Part shown: one piece after another, positions 1 to 5,371 of the stretch | How the letters are laid out: the number at the start of each line of letters is the position of its first letter | Position numbering within the stretch: position 1 is the first letter of the stretch | Origin: Bacillota bacterium | GTDB taxonomy: Bacteria; Bacillota; Bacilli; Bacillales; Cytobacillaceae | Direction: 5' to 3' | Length of the DNA: 9,659 nt | Assembly: GCA_023389895.1 (NCBI GenBank) | Contig: JAEWDX010000396.1 | Coordinates: 1-9,659 of the forward strand | Program-made: the position numbers and the translations under genes | Notes under the pieces: model-generated | The model's database searches: none | Seen by the model: only the letters and a program-made list of their open reading frames with translations | What the model was told of the DNA's origin: nothing

Positions 1-242
1 TTCAATAATAGATGGGTAATGTTTTTATTCTCATCCGCGATCGTGATCGTCCATCTTTTATCGTCCTTCACAATTTCCTTAATCATTCCTGTATATTTCA
101 TGAAATCCGTTGCTTCTTCCTCCGTTCCTGCCTTTTGACTGTCTTCCACAGCTTGAACATTATTATTATCCTTTGCTTCAGCAGGAGTCGTTACCCCGCC
201 AATTAACAATAACGACAATGTCAATAATCCAATATTCTTCAA
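1..242 (-). CDS. Secreted protein, N-terminal part (runs off the window)
   Basis: Reading on the minus strand from a TTG at 242, an open frame of 80 codons runs past base 1. The start is supported by AAAGGAGA about 7-8 bases upstream; no ATG lies nearby. Residues 1-23 form a signal peptide: a short basic start, the core GLLTLSLLLIGG and a PAEA cleavage motif. After an acidic, low-complexity linker, the sequence YTGMIKEIVKDDKRWTITIA begins what looks like a small beta-rich domain. This resembles the start of Bacillus secreted proteins that carry a copper amine oxidase N-terminal-like domain further on, but that part lies outside the window, so the family is a guess. The only base for function is export. 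It appears monocistronic, with its own leader to the right. Confidence 0.7.
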   Translation of the reverse strand, partial: MKNIGLLTLSLLLIGGVTTPAEAKDNNNVQAVEDSQKAGTEEEATDFMKYTGMIKEIVKDDKRWTITIADENKNITHLLL

Positions 243-362
243 TAGATCCATCTCCTTTCAGTAACGATAAAATGGACGAAATAACTTAAGAAAAGTTACA
301 ACAATAGCATAACACTCAAAAGCTTATTTTTTTCTTTTTTTAAATGAAGGCTGTGTTAAACT

Positions 363-397
363 CGGTTGTTGAGTTTGAGCGAAAAATCAACCAACCG
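363..397. repeat. Imperfect hairpin, possible relic of an insertion sequence end
   Basis: CGGTTGTTGA (363-372) pairs with TCAACCAACCG (387-397) with one bulge around a 14-base loop. It is followed by no T-run, so it is not an ordinary terminator. The preceding GGCTGTGTTAAA (349-360) resembles ends of some Firmicute insertion sequences, but no transposase remains. Apart from this and the terminator at 419-471, I see nothing else in the 243-490 gap. Confidence 0.3.
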
Positions 398-418
398 TTA
401 AGATTAGTATAGACAAAT

Positions 419-471
419 AAAAAGACTGACACGAAAGTTTATCGTTTACTCAACTTCGTGTCAGTCTTTTT
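419..471 (-). terminator. Strong bidirectional rho-independent terminator after the efflux gene
   Basis: AAAAAGACTGACACGAA (419-435) and its perfect complement TTCGTGTCAGTCTTTTT (455-471) form a 17-bp stem around a 19-base loop. It lies 20 bases past the stop codon of the transporter gene. The A/T flanks make it symmetric, so it can also stop transcription from the left. Confidence 0.9.
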
Positions 472-490
472 CTATTTCTCAAATATTTTA

Positions 491-2026
491 TTATTCGTTT
501 TCGAGCACCGTTTTTGCATGGAGTTTTTCATCCGATTGTTTCTCCTCAAATGGATCCTCTGCTTGTTTCGAACGCTTTATAAAAAAGGCAAGAATAATCG
601 CAACGACCGCAATCAAAGTAGCTGCTAAGAAAGCATCATTGATTCCCTCTAACATTGCTTTTAAACCAATTTGCTGCTTCATTTCAGCCATTGCTGCTTC
701 AGTTGGCTGCCCTGTGAGATGTTTCATTGCATCCCTTGCCAATTCTTCGGCATAAGTCGTTGTTCGATTTGACATAAGGGTCACTAATAATGCAGTGCCG
801 ATCGCTCCTGCAACTTGATTTAGTGTATTGTTCATCGCAGTACCATGTGGGTAAAAACGAGTAGGCAATTGATTCAAACCATTCGTTGACACTGGCATCA
901 TCACCATTGACATTCCAAACATCCGAATCGAGTTTAACACAACTAAATTTAAATAAGTCGTATCTAGGGTAAGCTTACTGAAATAATAAGTGCTAACAGT
1001 TGTAATAGTTAACCCAGTGATCGCCAAAATACGGCCACCGAACTTATCAAATATTTTACCAGTAATGGGTGACATTATCGACATGACAATGGCTCCAGGC
1101 AACATCATTAACCCGGCGTCCATCGGAGAGATCCCACGAATTGTCTGTACATAAATCGGGATTAATAACATCCCAGAAAACATAGACATATTCACGACCA
1201 TCGTGATGGCTGAAGATAGGGCAAACATTGGGTATCTATAAATTCTAAAATTAAGCATTGGTTGTTCTTGCTTTATCTGGCGTAAAATAAACCAAACTAA
1301 TGTGATAACCCCGATTATTAATGTTCCATATACATAAGGGCTATCCCAACCTTTACTACCTGCTGAACTAAATCCATACAGCAAGCCACCAAAGCCTAAG
1401 CTAGATAAAAGAAGTGAAAATATATCTAGGTGGACATCGACATGCTCTTTCTTATCTTTAAGCAAGAAAAAGCCGATTAATAAGACGACAATCGAAATTG
1501 GGGTAATAAAATGGAAGAGCATTCTCCAATCATAATGTTCAATAATCCATCCAGATAAGGTTGGGCCAATTGCTGGGGCTGACATTAGAATTAAACCAAA
1601 TACCCCCATCGCCGTTCCCCTTTTTTCAACTGGAAAGCTTATTAACATAACATTCATTAACAACGGCATCATAATGGCAGAGCCTGAAGCTTGAACCATT
1701 CGACCAATTAGCAGAATTGGAAATGTATGTGCAAATCCAGCCAACAATGTACCAAAAGTAAATAAACCCATCGCAATCAAAAATAAATGACGAACAGAAA
1801 ACTTTTGAATTAAATAGGCTGTTGCCGGAATAAGAATTCCATTCACAAGCATAAATCCTGTTGTGAGCCATTGTACTGTTGGTGCCTCAATCTTTAAATC
1901 TGCCATAATAGAAGGCAACGCAATATTTAATAATGTATTATTTAAAAATGTAATGAAAGCTCCAATCATAAGAACCGTTATTACCCCATATGGCGGACGC
2001 TTACTTTTTTTTATAGATTGCTCCAT
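491..2026 (-). CDS. DHA2 (EmrB/QacA) family 14-helix multidrug efflux transporter, LmrB-like
   Basis: This 511-residue major facilitator protein is predicted to export small hydrophobic or lincosamide-like drugs across the cytoplasmic membrane using the proton gradient. The family signatures are visible: motif D1 as LNNTLLNIALP (28-38), a motif A-like loop LIQKFSVRH (72-80), a motif B arginine in LLIGRMVQASGSA (R109), and the antiporter motif C as SAPAIGPTLSG (149-159). The length and the alternating hydrophobic blocks fit 14 helices. The C-terminal 40 residues are a charged cytoplasmic tail. The sequence is close to Bacillus LmrB/Mdr-type pumps from memory, so substrate is inference. The ATG at 2026 has AAAGGAGGG about 6 bases upstream. 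The gene stands alone, with its own promoter and terminator and no adjacent regulator. Confidence 0.92.
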   Translation of the reverse strand: MEQSIKKSKRPPYGVITVLMIGAFITFLNNTLLNIALPSIMADLKIEAPTVQWLTTGFMLVNGILIPATAYLIQKFSVRHLFLIAMGLFTFGTLLAGFAHTFPILLIGRMVQASGSAIMMPLLMNVMLISFPVEKRGTAMGVFGLILMSAPAIGPTLSGWIIEHYDWRMLFHFITPISIVVLLIGFFLLKDKKEHVDVHLDIFSLLLSSLGFGGLLYGFSSAGSKGWDSPYVYGTLIIGVITLVWFILRQIKQEQPMLNFRIYRYPMFALSSAITMVVNMSMFSGMLLIPIYVQTIRGISPMDAGLMMLPGAIVMSIMSPITGKIFDKFGGRILAITGLTITTVSTYYFSKLTLDTTYLNLVVLNSIRMFGMSMVMMPVSTNGLNQLPTRFYPHGTAMNNTLNQVAGAIGTALLVTLMSNRTTTYAEELARDAMKHLTGQPTEAAMAEMKQQIGLKAMLEGINDAFLAATLIAVVAIILAFFIKRSKQAEDPFEEKQSDEKLHAKTVLENE

Positions 2027-2049
2027 AGTCTCCCTCCTTTAAGTTTCAA

Positions 2050-2078
2050 ATTATAATATTTTCACATTTTTTGCATAA
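2050..2078 (-). promoter_or_regulatory. Candidate sigma-A promoter of the efflux gene
   Basis: A perfect -10 hexamer TATAAT lies at 2055-2050, about 24 bases from the start codon. The -35 region at the right spacing (TTATGC) is poor. The predicted transcript leader is under 20 bases, which leaves no room for an attenuator like those of some drug pump genes. Confidence 0.4.
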
Positions 2079-2163
2079 AAAAAATAATAACCCATGAGGC
2101 TAAAAAAAGCAATAAATTAGTGCTTAATAAATTCTTAAATATTCTTCCCATTTCTGCTTTCAT
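2062..2163 (-). CDS. Possible 33-residue single-helix membrane peptide
   Basis: A short minus-strand frame starts at ATG 2163, with GAGGAG about 12 bases upstream, a little far for ideal initiation. It encodes a basic N-terminal segment (M-K-A-E-M-G-R-I-F-K) followed by one hydrophobic stretch, LLLFLASWVIIFFM (residues 17-30), and ends Q-K-M. The same frame stays open upstream to 2301, but no ribosome binding site supports the longer version. I do not recognise a family. The stop at 2062 sits between the promoter hexamers of the efflux gene, so it could also be chance coding in a 318-base gap that otherwise holds only promoters. Confidence 0.3.
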   Translation of the reverse strand: MKAEMGRIFKNLLSTNLLLFLASWVIIFFMQKM

Positions 2164-2284
2164 TACTATCCATTTCTCCTCTTTCCAATTTTTTAAAGCA
2201 GACAAAATATTTACCATCCCACTTTGAAATACCCATTTATGTAAAATAGCCGCTTCGCTAATGAAAATAGGTATTTTCATTAGG

Positions 2285-2312
2285 ACAAATAGTAAGCTCA
2301 TTTCATAACTTA
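2285..2312 (+). promoter_or_regulatory. Sigma-K-type promoter of the CotD gene
   Basis: GGACA with the -35 AC at 2285-2286, then 17 bases, then CATAACTTA at 2304-2312, which matches the sigma-K -10 consensus CATANNNTA exactly. Sigma-K drives late mother-cell genes, and cotD of Bacillus subtilis is a classic member. The start codon lies 33 bases downstream with a GGAGG site between. Confidence 0.65.
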
Positions 2313-2344
2313 AATTAAATATATAATAAGGAGGAGATGATAAA

Positions 2345-2644
2345 ATGTATAAGCAAAACTGGGGACATCAATGTCCTCCTCATATTTGTCCACCTAAAAC
2401 ACTACCCACTCAATACGATCCAGGACAAATTTCGCCAACAAAACAATATGTCAGCCCAATCCTATCAAATGAAGTAGTGTCACATGTTCATCCATCTCAT
2501 AACACTACAGTAAATCAACATTTGATAACCCATAAGCATTATTTCCCTCACACTGAGTCTGTGGTAAATGTATGCAAAGAACAGCATATTATGTGTGGCG
2601 CACCTTATAATCCTTGCTGCTCATCAAGACCGTTTGGCTTTTGA
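2345..2644 (+). CDS. cotD: CotD family inner spore coat protein
   Basis: This 99-residue protein is a structural component of the spore coat, made in the mother cell late in sporulation. The family core is clear: a cysteine- and proline-rich N-terminus (C10, C15), then VSHVHPSHNTTVNQH (46-59) and HYFPHTESVVNV (65-76), followed by a Cys-rich end (C77, C84, C91, C92). Spaced His residues with Cys pairs are typical of CotD and suit metal binding or cross-linking. AAGGAGGAG lies about 8 bases before the ATG. A sigma-K-type promoter precedes it and a terminator follows at 2662-2710. It faces a second, divergent CotD-like gene. The family is secure; whether it is the orthologue of Bacillus subtilis cotD rather than a paralogue is not decided. 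Confidence 0.88.
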   Translation: MYKQNWGHQCPPHICPPKTLPTQYDPGQISPTKQYVSPILSNEVVSHVHPSHNTTVNQHLITHKHYFPHTESVVNVCKEQHIMCGAPYNPCCSSRPFGF

Positions 2645-2661
2645 ACCGTAACACTCAACTC

Positions 2662-2710
2662 AGATTGTAGAAAACCCGGAAAATCGGTTTTTCTACAATC
2701 TTTTTTATTT
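2662..2710 (+). terminator. Rho-independent terminator of the CotD gene
   Basis: AGATTGTAGAAAA (2662-2674) pairs perfectly with TTTTCTACAATCT (2689-2701), with a short inner CCG/CGG stem, followed by a T-rich run to 2710. Confidence 0.9.
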
Positions 2711-2715
2711 GCCTA

Positions 2716-2746
2716 GCGAAAAAAAGCACCCATTAGAGGTGCTTTA
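2716..2746 (-). terminator. Rho-independent terminator of the second CotD-like gene
   Basis: On minus, AAAGCACC (2745-2738), a 7-base loop, GGTGCTTT (2730-2723) and a run of Ts. The stem begins inside the TAA stop codon, so the gene ends immediately at its terminator. Confidence 0.85.
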
Positions 2747-3136
2747 CCAACAGTTATTATTGTTATGACAGTTATTGTTGTGGTGACAATTATTATTGTG
2801 ATTATTGTGATGACAATTATTATGATGATTTTGATTCTTTCTAGGTTTGCAACAGCTAGAATTTTTAATATCGTTTCCGCAATCGAATTCCTCAACAAAG
2901 TTTTCATTTTCAACGGATTCTGTTACTGGATAGAAATTTTCTATACGAGTGATGTTTCGATTAATATTTTTAATGTGTGTTGGATGAATACGTCTAATTG
3001 TACGTCTATTCGTTCTTGTTTTTATAATGGTTTCTACAGGACTAAATACTGTCTCTACATTATTTTTGTTTCTGTTTTCAAATCTAAAATCATCATTTTC
3101 GAATTCATCATCCCAATTTGAATACTCACGTCCCAT
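2744..3136 (-). CDS. Divergent CotD-like spore coat protein with Asn/His/Cys-rich tail
   Basis: A 130-residue protein starting at ATG 3136, chosen because AAGGAGAG lies about 6 bases upstream; an in-frame ATG at 3184 has no such site. Residues 1-25 are acidic and Asn-rich. The middle aligns with the CotD core of the facing gene: IRRIHPTHIKNINRNI (47-62) against the VSHVHPSH motif, and FYPVTESVENE (68-78) against YFPHTESVVNV. A conserved C86 and C95-C96 pair follow. Residues 101-130 are low complexity, built of Asn and His with Cys at 108, 117, 123 and 129 and a terminal Trp. Such a tail could bind metals or be cross-linked in the coat; that is inference. It is convergent with the CotD gene and probably sporulation-controlled. 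Confidence 0.75.
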   Translation of the reverse strand: MGREYSNWDDEFENDDFRFENRNKNNVETVFSPVETIIKTRTNRRTIRRIHPTHIKNINRNITRIENFYPVTESVENENFVEEFDCGNDIKNSSCCKPRKNQNHHNNCHHNNHNNNCHHNNNCHNNNNCW

Positions 3137-3172
3137 TAAAATCTCTCCTTCTTCAAAATTTTTAATACAGTA

Positions 3173-3204
3173 CATCATATTCATCTTAAAGAAGGCTTGT
3201 CCTA
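3173..3204 (-). promoter_or_regulatory. Weak candidate sigma-K promoter of the second CotD-like gene
   Basis: On minus, TAGGACAA at 3204-3197 repeats the -35 context of the facing CotD promoter. The -10 at 17-base spacing, AATATGATG, fits CATANNNTA only 4 of 6. The shared octamer is the main support. Confidence 0.3.
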
Positions 3205-3231
3205 GACTATTGAATCAAATTGATAGGAGAT

Positions 3232-3879
3232 TTACATTAATAACTGCTTAACATATTTCCATGTTATTTTCTCTTGAAAATTCTTAGGATATAAATCTTC
3301 AAATGTTACATGATATGACCCAAAATTACCGCTATAGTATATCGCATATTTATCATCATCTAGATAGCCTTTCAACCGTTTATAACCTTTGTACTCACCG
3401 GTTCCTTCAACTTCATAAATTTTAGTGATATCAATGCCATCTATCACACTATTTTGTTTGTATGACTAATCACTGTCTATTAGAACTGTTTAAGAATGGC
3501 CATCCCATTCAACTTTATGACCAAAGTACTGAGATACAAATCTCAATGGCACAAACGTTCTATTAGATAAAATTTGTGCGGGCACATCCAATTTTACTTC
3601 CTTTTTATTAACAAGCGCAGTACGCTCCCCGATTTTTAGAATAATATTCATATTCCCTTTATTAATTGTAACCTGTTGTGTTTTTTTATCCCAATCAATC
3701 ACACCTTTTAGAGCATCGTTTATTGCTCGAATTGGAACTAAAGTTCTTCCATCAATAATTTTTGCTGGAGCATCCATACTTATTGGTTTATTTTGATAAA
3801 CAATTCCAACTGCAAATACTTGTGATGACAAACTTAATAATAGAAAAATAGTTAAAACAATTGATATAGCTTTTTTCAT
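3232..3879 (-). pseudogene. Truncated, nonsense-mutated copy of the copper amine oxidase N-terminal-domain gene
   Basis: This is a decayed paralogue of the gene at 8264-9469. The ATG at 3879 and a GGGGAGGGG ribosome binding site are intact. The signal peptide and both copper amine oxidase N-terminal repeats are kept (IIDGRTLVPIRAI and ILSNRTFVPLRFV). The frame then meets TAA at 3492-3490 (Gln130 in the intact copy) and TAG at 3468-3466 (Glu138). Downstream the same frame resumes homology without any indel, up to TWKY (residue 209 of the intact copy), where similarity stops abruptly and the frame ends at 3232. About 190 C-terminal residues are missing. A 129-residue secreted product containing only the N-terminal domain could still be made, so residual function is not excluded. 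Confidence 0.9.
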
Positions 3880-3901
3880 ATTAACCCCTCCCCATCCTTA
3901 A
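3253..3901. repeat. Left copy of the ~650-bp direct repeat
   Basis: Bases 3253-3901 match 8843-9490 in the same orientation. Within the coding part the offset is constant at 5590, so there are no indels; one single-base gap occurs in the ribosome binding site region. Similarity begins at ATATTTCC and ends at ATCCTTAA just upstream of the start codon. Confidence 0.9.
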
Positions 3902-3946
3902 AAAATGTCATTCGTATTCATTAAAAATTATTTTTCGTCGCCTTTA

Positions 3947-3981
3947 GTCACCCGTTGGTCACTTTTTGGTCACTCGGTGAC
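3947..3981. repeat. Three 11-bp iteron-like repeats with a terminal inverted half
   Basis: GTCACCCGTTG, GTCACTTTTTG and GTCACTCGGTG follow one another without gaps (3947-3979), consensus GTCACNNNNTG, one per helical turn. The last runs into GGTGAC, which inverts the first GTCACC. A degenerate unit, GTCGCCTTTAG, precedes at 3937. The 11-base period is not a codon multiple, so a DNA-binding site is more likely than coding. Arm-type integrase sites or operators are possible. Confidence 0.6.
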
Positions 3982-3997
3982 ATAGATCTTTTGCTTG

Positions 3998-4024
3998 CCG
4001 TCTCTCATGAGGCGGTATTTTTTT
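3998..4024 (+). terminator. Orphan rho-independent terminator
   Basis: CCGTCTC (3998-4004), loop TCAT, GAGGCGG (4009-4015) with one G-T pair, then a T-run to 4024. No recognisable plus-strand gene lies upstream, so it may belong to a deleted gene or a small transcript. Confidence 0.6.
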
Positions 4025-4057
4025 ACAACAACACCAGAACATTCATTCTTATTTCCG

Positions 4058-4087
4058 TTGAATAAAGAACGTATATTCGCATATAAT
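4058..4087 (+). promoter_or_regulatory. Sigma-A promoter of the WYL gene
   Basis: TTGAAT (4058-4063), an 18-base spacer, and a perfect TATAAT (4082-4087), about 30 bases before the start codon. The spacer contains the LexA-type box. Confidence 0.7.
4066..4079. promoter_or_regulatory. LexA (DinR) SOS box inside the WYL promoter
   Basis: AGAACGTATATTCG fits the Firmicute consensus CGAACNNNNGTTCG at 8 of 10 defined bases. It lies between the -35 and -10 hexamers, where bound LexA would block RNA polymerase. A weaker half-match, GAACATTCATTC (4037-4048), starts exactly 30 bp upstream. Confidence 0.6.
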
Positions 4088-4118
4088 AAGATTAACAATC
4101 CTATTGTGGAGGGTCTTT

Positions 4119-4322
4119 ATGAAAAAGTATATTGGCCAAGAAATTGAATTGGTTTATATTGATAGAAATAATAAGATTACACAGAGAAGGATTAAAGTAT
4201 TATCTGTACATCAGAATTGTATAAAGGCATTCTGTTACCTTTCTCGCTCCCCTAGAACATTTAAACGAGAAAATATTTTGGCAATCAGGCAGTTAAAGAA
4301 ACAGCCCTCACTCATTGAATAA
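4119..4322 (+). CDS. Stand-alone WYL-domain protein, probably SOS-induced
   Basis: A 67-residue protein from ATG 4119, chosen for GGAGG six bases upstream; an in-frame TTG at 4104 has no site. It is little more than the core of a WYL domain, an Sm-like beta barrel: IELVYIDRNNKITQRRIKVL (9-28) matches the first strands, and IKAFCYLSRSPRTFKRENI (35-53) matches the segment that usually contains the WYL tripeptide and the conserved R-x-F. The tripeptide itself is not kept. In larger regulators this domain senses ligands or single-stranded DNA, for example after DNA damage. Here no DNA-binding domain is attached. The LexA-type box in its promoter suggests induction by DNA damage. Molecular role unknown; prophage origin possible from context. 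Confidence 0.75.
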   Translation: MKKYIGQEIELVYIDRNNKITQRRIKVLSVHQNCIKAFCYLSRSPRTFKRENILAIRQLKKQPSLIE

Positions 4323-4426
4323 GGGTTTTTCAATGCCCATAAATTAAGCACCTTTTCAATTTGAATGAGTACACTGTTTTATCATAGGTATTTACCCATT
4401 ATTAATGCTACGGAGGACTAATGTAG

Positions 4427-4579
4427 ATGAATAACATTACTGCAGCTGAAATTGAAGAAGCAAAAAACACTTTTATAGGAAGGTTATTTACTTTAGGAGG
4501 TTCAGTATTTTTTTTAATTGGTTCAGTTATTGCCGCTTTTGTGGGTTATCAGACATATATTAGGTTGATAGACAGTTAA
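4427..4579 (+). CDS. Small single-helix membrane protein (50 residues)
   Basis: Starts at ATG 4427 with GGAGG ten bases upstream; an ATG six bases earlier is followed at once by a stop. Residues 1-19 are a hydrophilic, helix-prone segment rich in Glu and Ala (ITAAEIEEAKN), followed by a hydrophobic region SVFFLIGSVIAAFVG (26-40) and a short Tyr/Arg-containing tail. A good terminator follows immediately, which supports a real gene. It lies about 100 bases after the WYL gene on the same strand and could be co-transcribed with it. I do not recognise the family. Holin-like or signalling roles would be speculation. Confidence 0.65.
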   Translation: MNNITAAEIEEAKNTFIGRLFTLGGSVFFLIGSVIAAFVGYQTYIRLIDS

Positions 4580-4609
4580 AGCCCCTCTCGATTGAGAAGG
4601 GCCTTTTTT
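4578..4609 (+). terminator. Rho-independent terminator after the small membrane protein
   Basis: GCCCCTCTC (4581-4589), loop GATT, GAGAAGGGC (4594-4602) with one mismatch, then CTTTTTT. Confidence 0.85.
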
Positions 4610-4641
4610 GTGGAATCGTGATGTATAAATATTATATGCAA

Positions 4642-4794
4642 TTATTTATCAAGTAAACCTACACGGTCTAAAATTACAGCCAGTTGCTCTCTCGTTAAAT
4701 TACCTTTAGGATTAGTGCCGTCTATGATCTTCTTCTCAGTAGCTTTCTTCCAGGACTCCTTCGCCCAGCTACTTACTTCTTGTTTTTGACTCAC
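4642..4794 (-). CDS. SLH-like cell-wall-binding domain, endolysin tail or separate small phage protein
   Basis: From GTG 4794, with AAAGGAGG eight bases upstream, this frame encodes 50 residues. VSSWAKESWKKATEKKIIDG followed by TNPKGNLTREQLAVILDRVGLL is the S-layer-homology-like repeat found at the C-terminus of many Bacillus and Lysinibacillus phage lysins, where it attaches the enzyme to the cell wall. The same frame is open upstream to 4875, through what looks like an amidase C-terminus. The GTG is therefore either an in-frame internal start in a larger lysin gene or the start of a separate short gene. With the enzyme gone, only the binding module can be made. Family call is good; present expression is unknown because its phage promoter is lost. 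Confidence 0.6.
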   Translation of the reverse strand: MSQKQEVSSWAKESWKKATEKKIIDGTNPKGNLTREQLAVILDRVGLLDK

Positions 4795-4875
4795 TTGTGT
4801 TACCTCCTTTCTTTTCAGTCCAAAACTTTTCACAAGCCCATTCACATGTCCCCGTGCAATGCTCTCGAAAATTCG
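4795..4875 (-). pseudogene. Residual C-terminal end of a probable amidase-type endolysin
   Basis: In frame with the SLH-like module, the codons after a TAG at 4878-4876 read R-I-F-E then SIARGHVNGLVKSFGLKRKE and continue into the downstream domain. The segment resembles the last helix of phage N-acetylmuramoyl-L-alanine amidases, which often end in a FGLK-type motif. The catalytic domain is missing: sequence further upstream belongs to an XkdQ-like gene in another frame. The deletion junction lies around 4862-4872. Confidence 0.45.
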
Positions 4876-4994
4876 CTAGCTGTCTTATTTGCTATTTTAT
4901 ATGTGTCTTTATTTTTCAAATAGCGCAGTTGATCATAACAAGTGACCGTGATTAAATCGTTGCTCGTACGCTTTGACGTATAGAAACCTCTATA
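4842..4994 (-). pseudogene. xkdQ: Internal fragment of an XkdQ-like baseplate/tail protein
   Basis: A 50-codon open stretch contains SNDLITVTCYDQLRYLKNKD and then TYKIANKTASEF. This matches the characteristic V-T-x-Y-D-Q-L-R-Y-x-K-N-K-D-T-Y region found about 90 residues into XkdQ/YqbQ-type phage proteins. There is no start codon or ribosome binding site. Upstream it overlaps the end of the XkdP-like frame, and after TASEF the sequence turns into unrelated residues and a stop at 4842. Both ends are deletion junctions, leaving only a small part of a protein that is normally over 300 residues. Confidence 0.75.
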
Positions 4995-5368
4995 TCAAAT
5001 CCATTGCCGACATCTTCTTTGATTTCATATTCTTCTAGCGATACTTTCATATTCGTGTCGAACATTAAGTTCCCATCAGGTTTCAAACGAATTATTTTGA
5101 ATTGAAATGGTTTCTTATCTACCTTAAGCTTTTCAAGCTTATCAAGATAATACGTTGCTGGTTGATAGCCTTCCGGATAAAGAGCAAATGGATACTTTGC
5201 ATTTGGCAGTAAAATATCAAAAGACAGCTCAGTAAGTCCAGCTGTCTTTAATAGATTGACCTCGCCATCATTAATCAGTGTGATGGTCTTATTGCTATTT
5301 TTGATTTTCTCACTAAACTTTGAAGGCGTAACAGGAAGCTGCACACCATCAAAAAAGAATTCATACAA
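4952..5368 (-). CDS. XkdP-like phage tail protein, LysM part lost
   Basis: A 138-residue product from TTG 5368, with GAGGGGGTG just upstream overlapping the end of the tape measure gene, suggesting translational coupling in the original phage. The N-terminal domain is well kept: FDGVQLPVTPSKF (7-19), ITLINDGEVNLLKTAGLTEL (29-48), then FALYPEGYQPATYYLDKLEK and a MKVSLEEYEI strand. This matches the conserved first half of PBSX-type XkdP/LysM tail proteins, which act near the baseplate. Full-length relatives are about 220 residues with a C-terminal LysM domain. Here the homology stops after GFDIEVSIRQ; the last six residues and the stop come from XkdQ sequence read in another frame. It is a truncated gene, probably non-functional. 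Confidence 0.8.
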   Translation of the reverse strand: MYEFFFDGVQLPVTPSKFSEKIKNSNKTITLINDGEVNLLKTAGLTELSFDILLPNAKYPFALYPEGYQPATYYLDKLEKLKVDKKPFQFKIIRLKPDGNLMFDTNMKVSLEEYEIKEDVGNGFDIEVSIRQSVRATI

Positions 5369-5371
5369 CTT

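Noticed and set aside
2765..2830. Possible CRISPR or tandem DNA repeat in TTATTATTGTGATGACA-like units
   Set aside because: Irregular unit length with no spacers; it is fully explained by the low-complexity Asn/His/Cys tail of the coat protein.
2764..2913. Long hydrophobic or isoleucine/valine/threonine-rich frames over the CotD-like gene tail
   Set aside because: These are shadow frames of the Asn/His codon repeats (AAT/CAT/CAC); they have no supporting ribosome binding sites.
3905..3985. Plus-strand 26-residue frame across the 11-bp repeats
   Set aside because: No ribosome binding site or recognisable sequence, and the 11-base period argues against coding.
3983..4099. Minus-strand frame ending KKYRLMRDGKQKIYVTE
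   Set aside because: It looks protein-like, but there is no credible start or ribosome binding site, and it overlaps the SOS promoter and terminator; perhaps a gene relic, not supportable as a feature.
4320..4345. CATTGAA/TTCAATG hairpin after the WYL gene as a terminator
   Set aside because: The stem is AT-rich and short and lacks a following T-run, so read-through to the next small gene is more likely.
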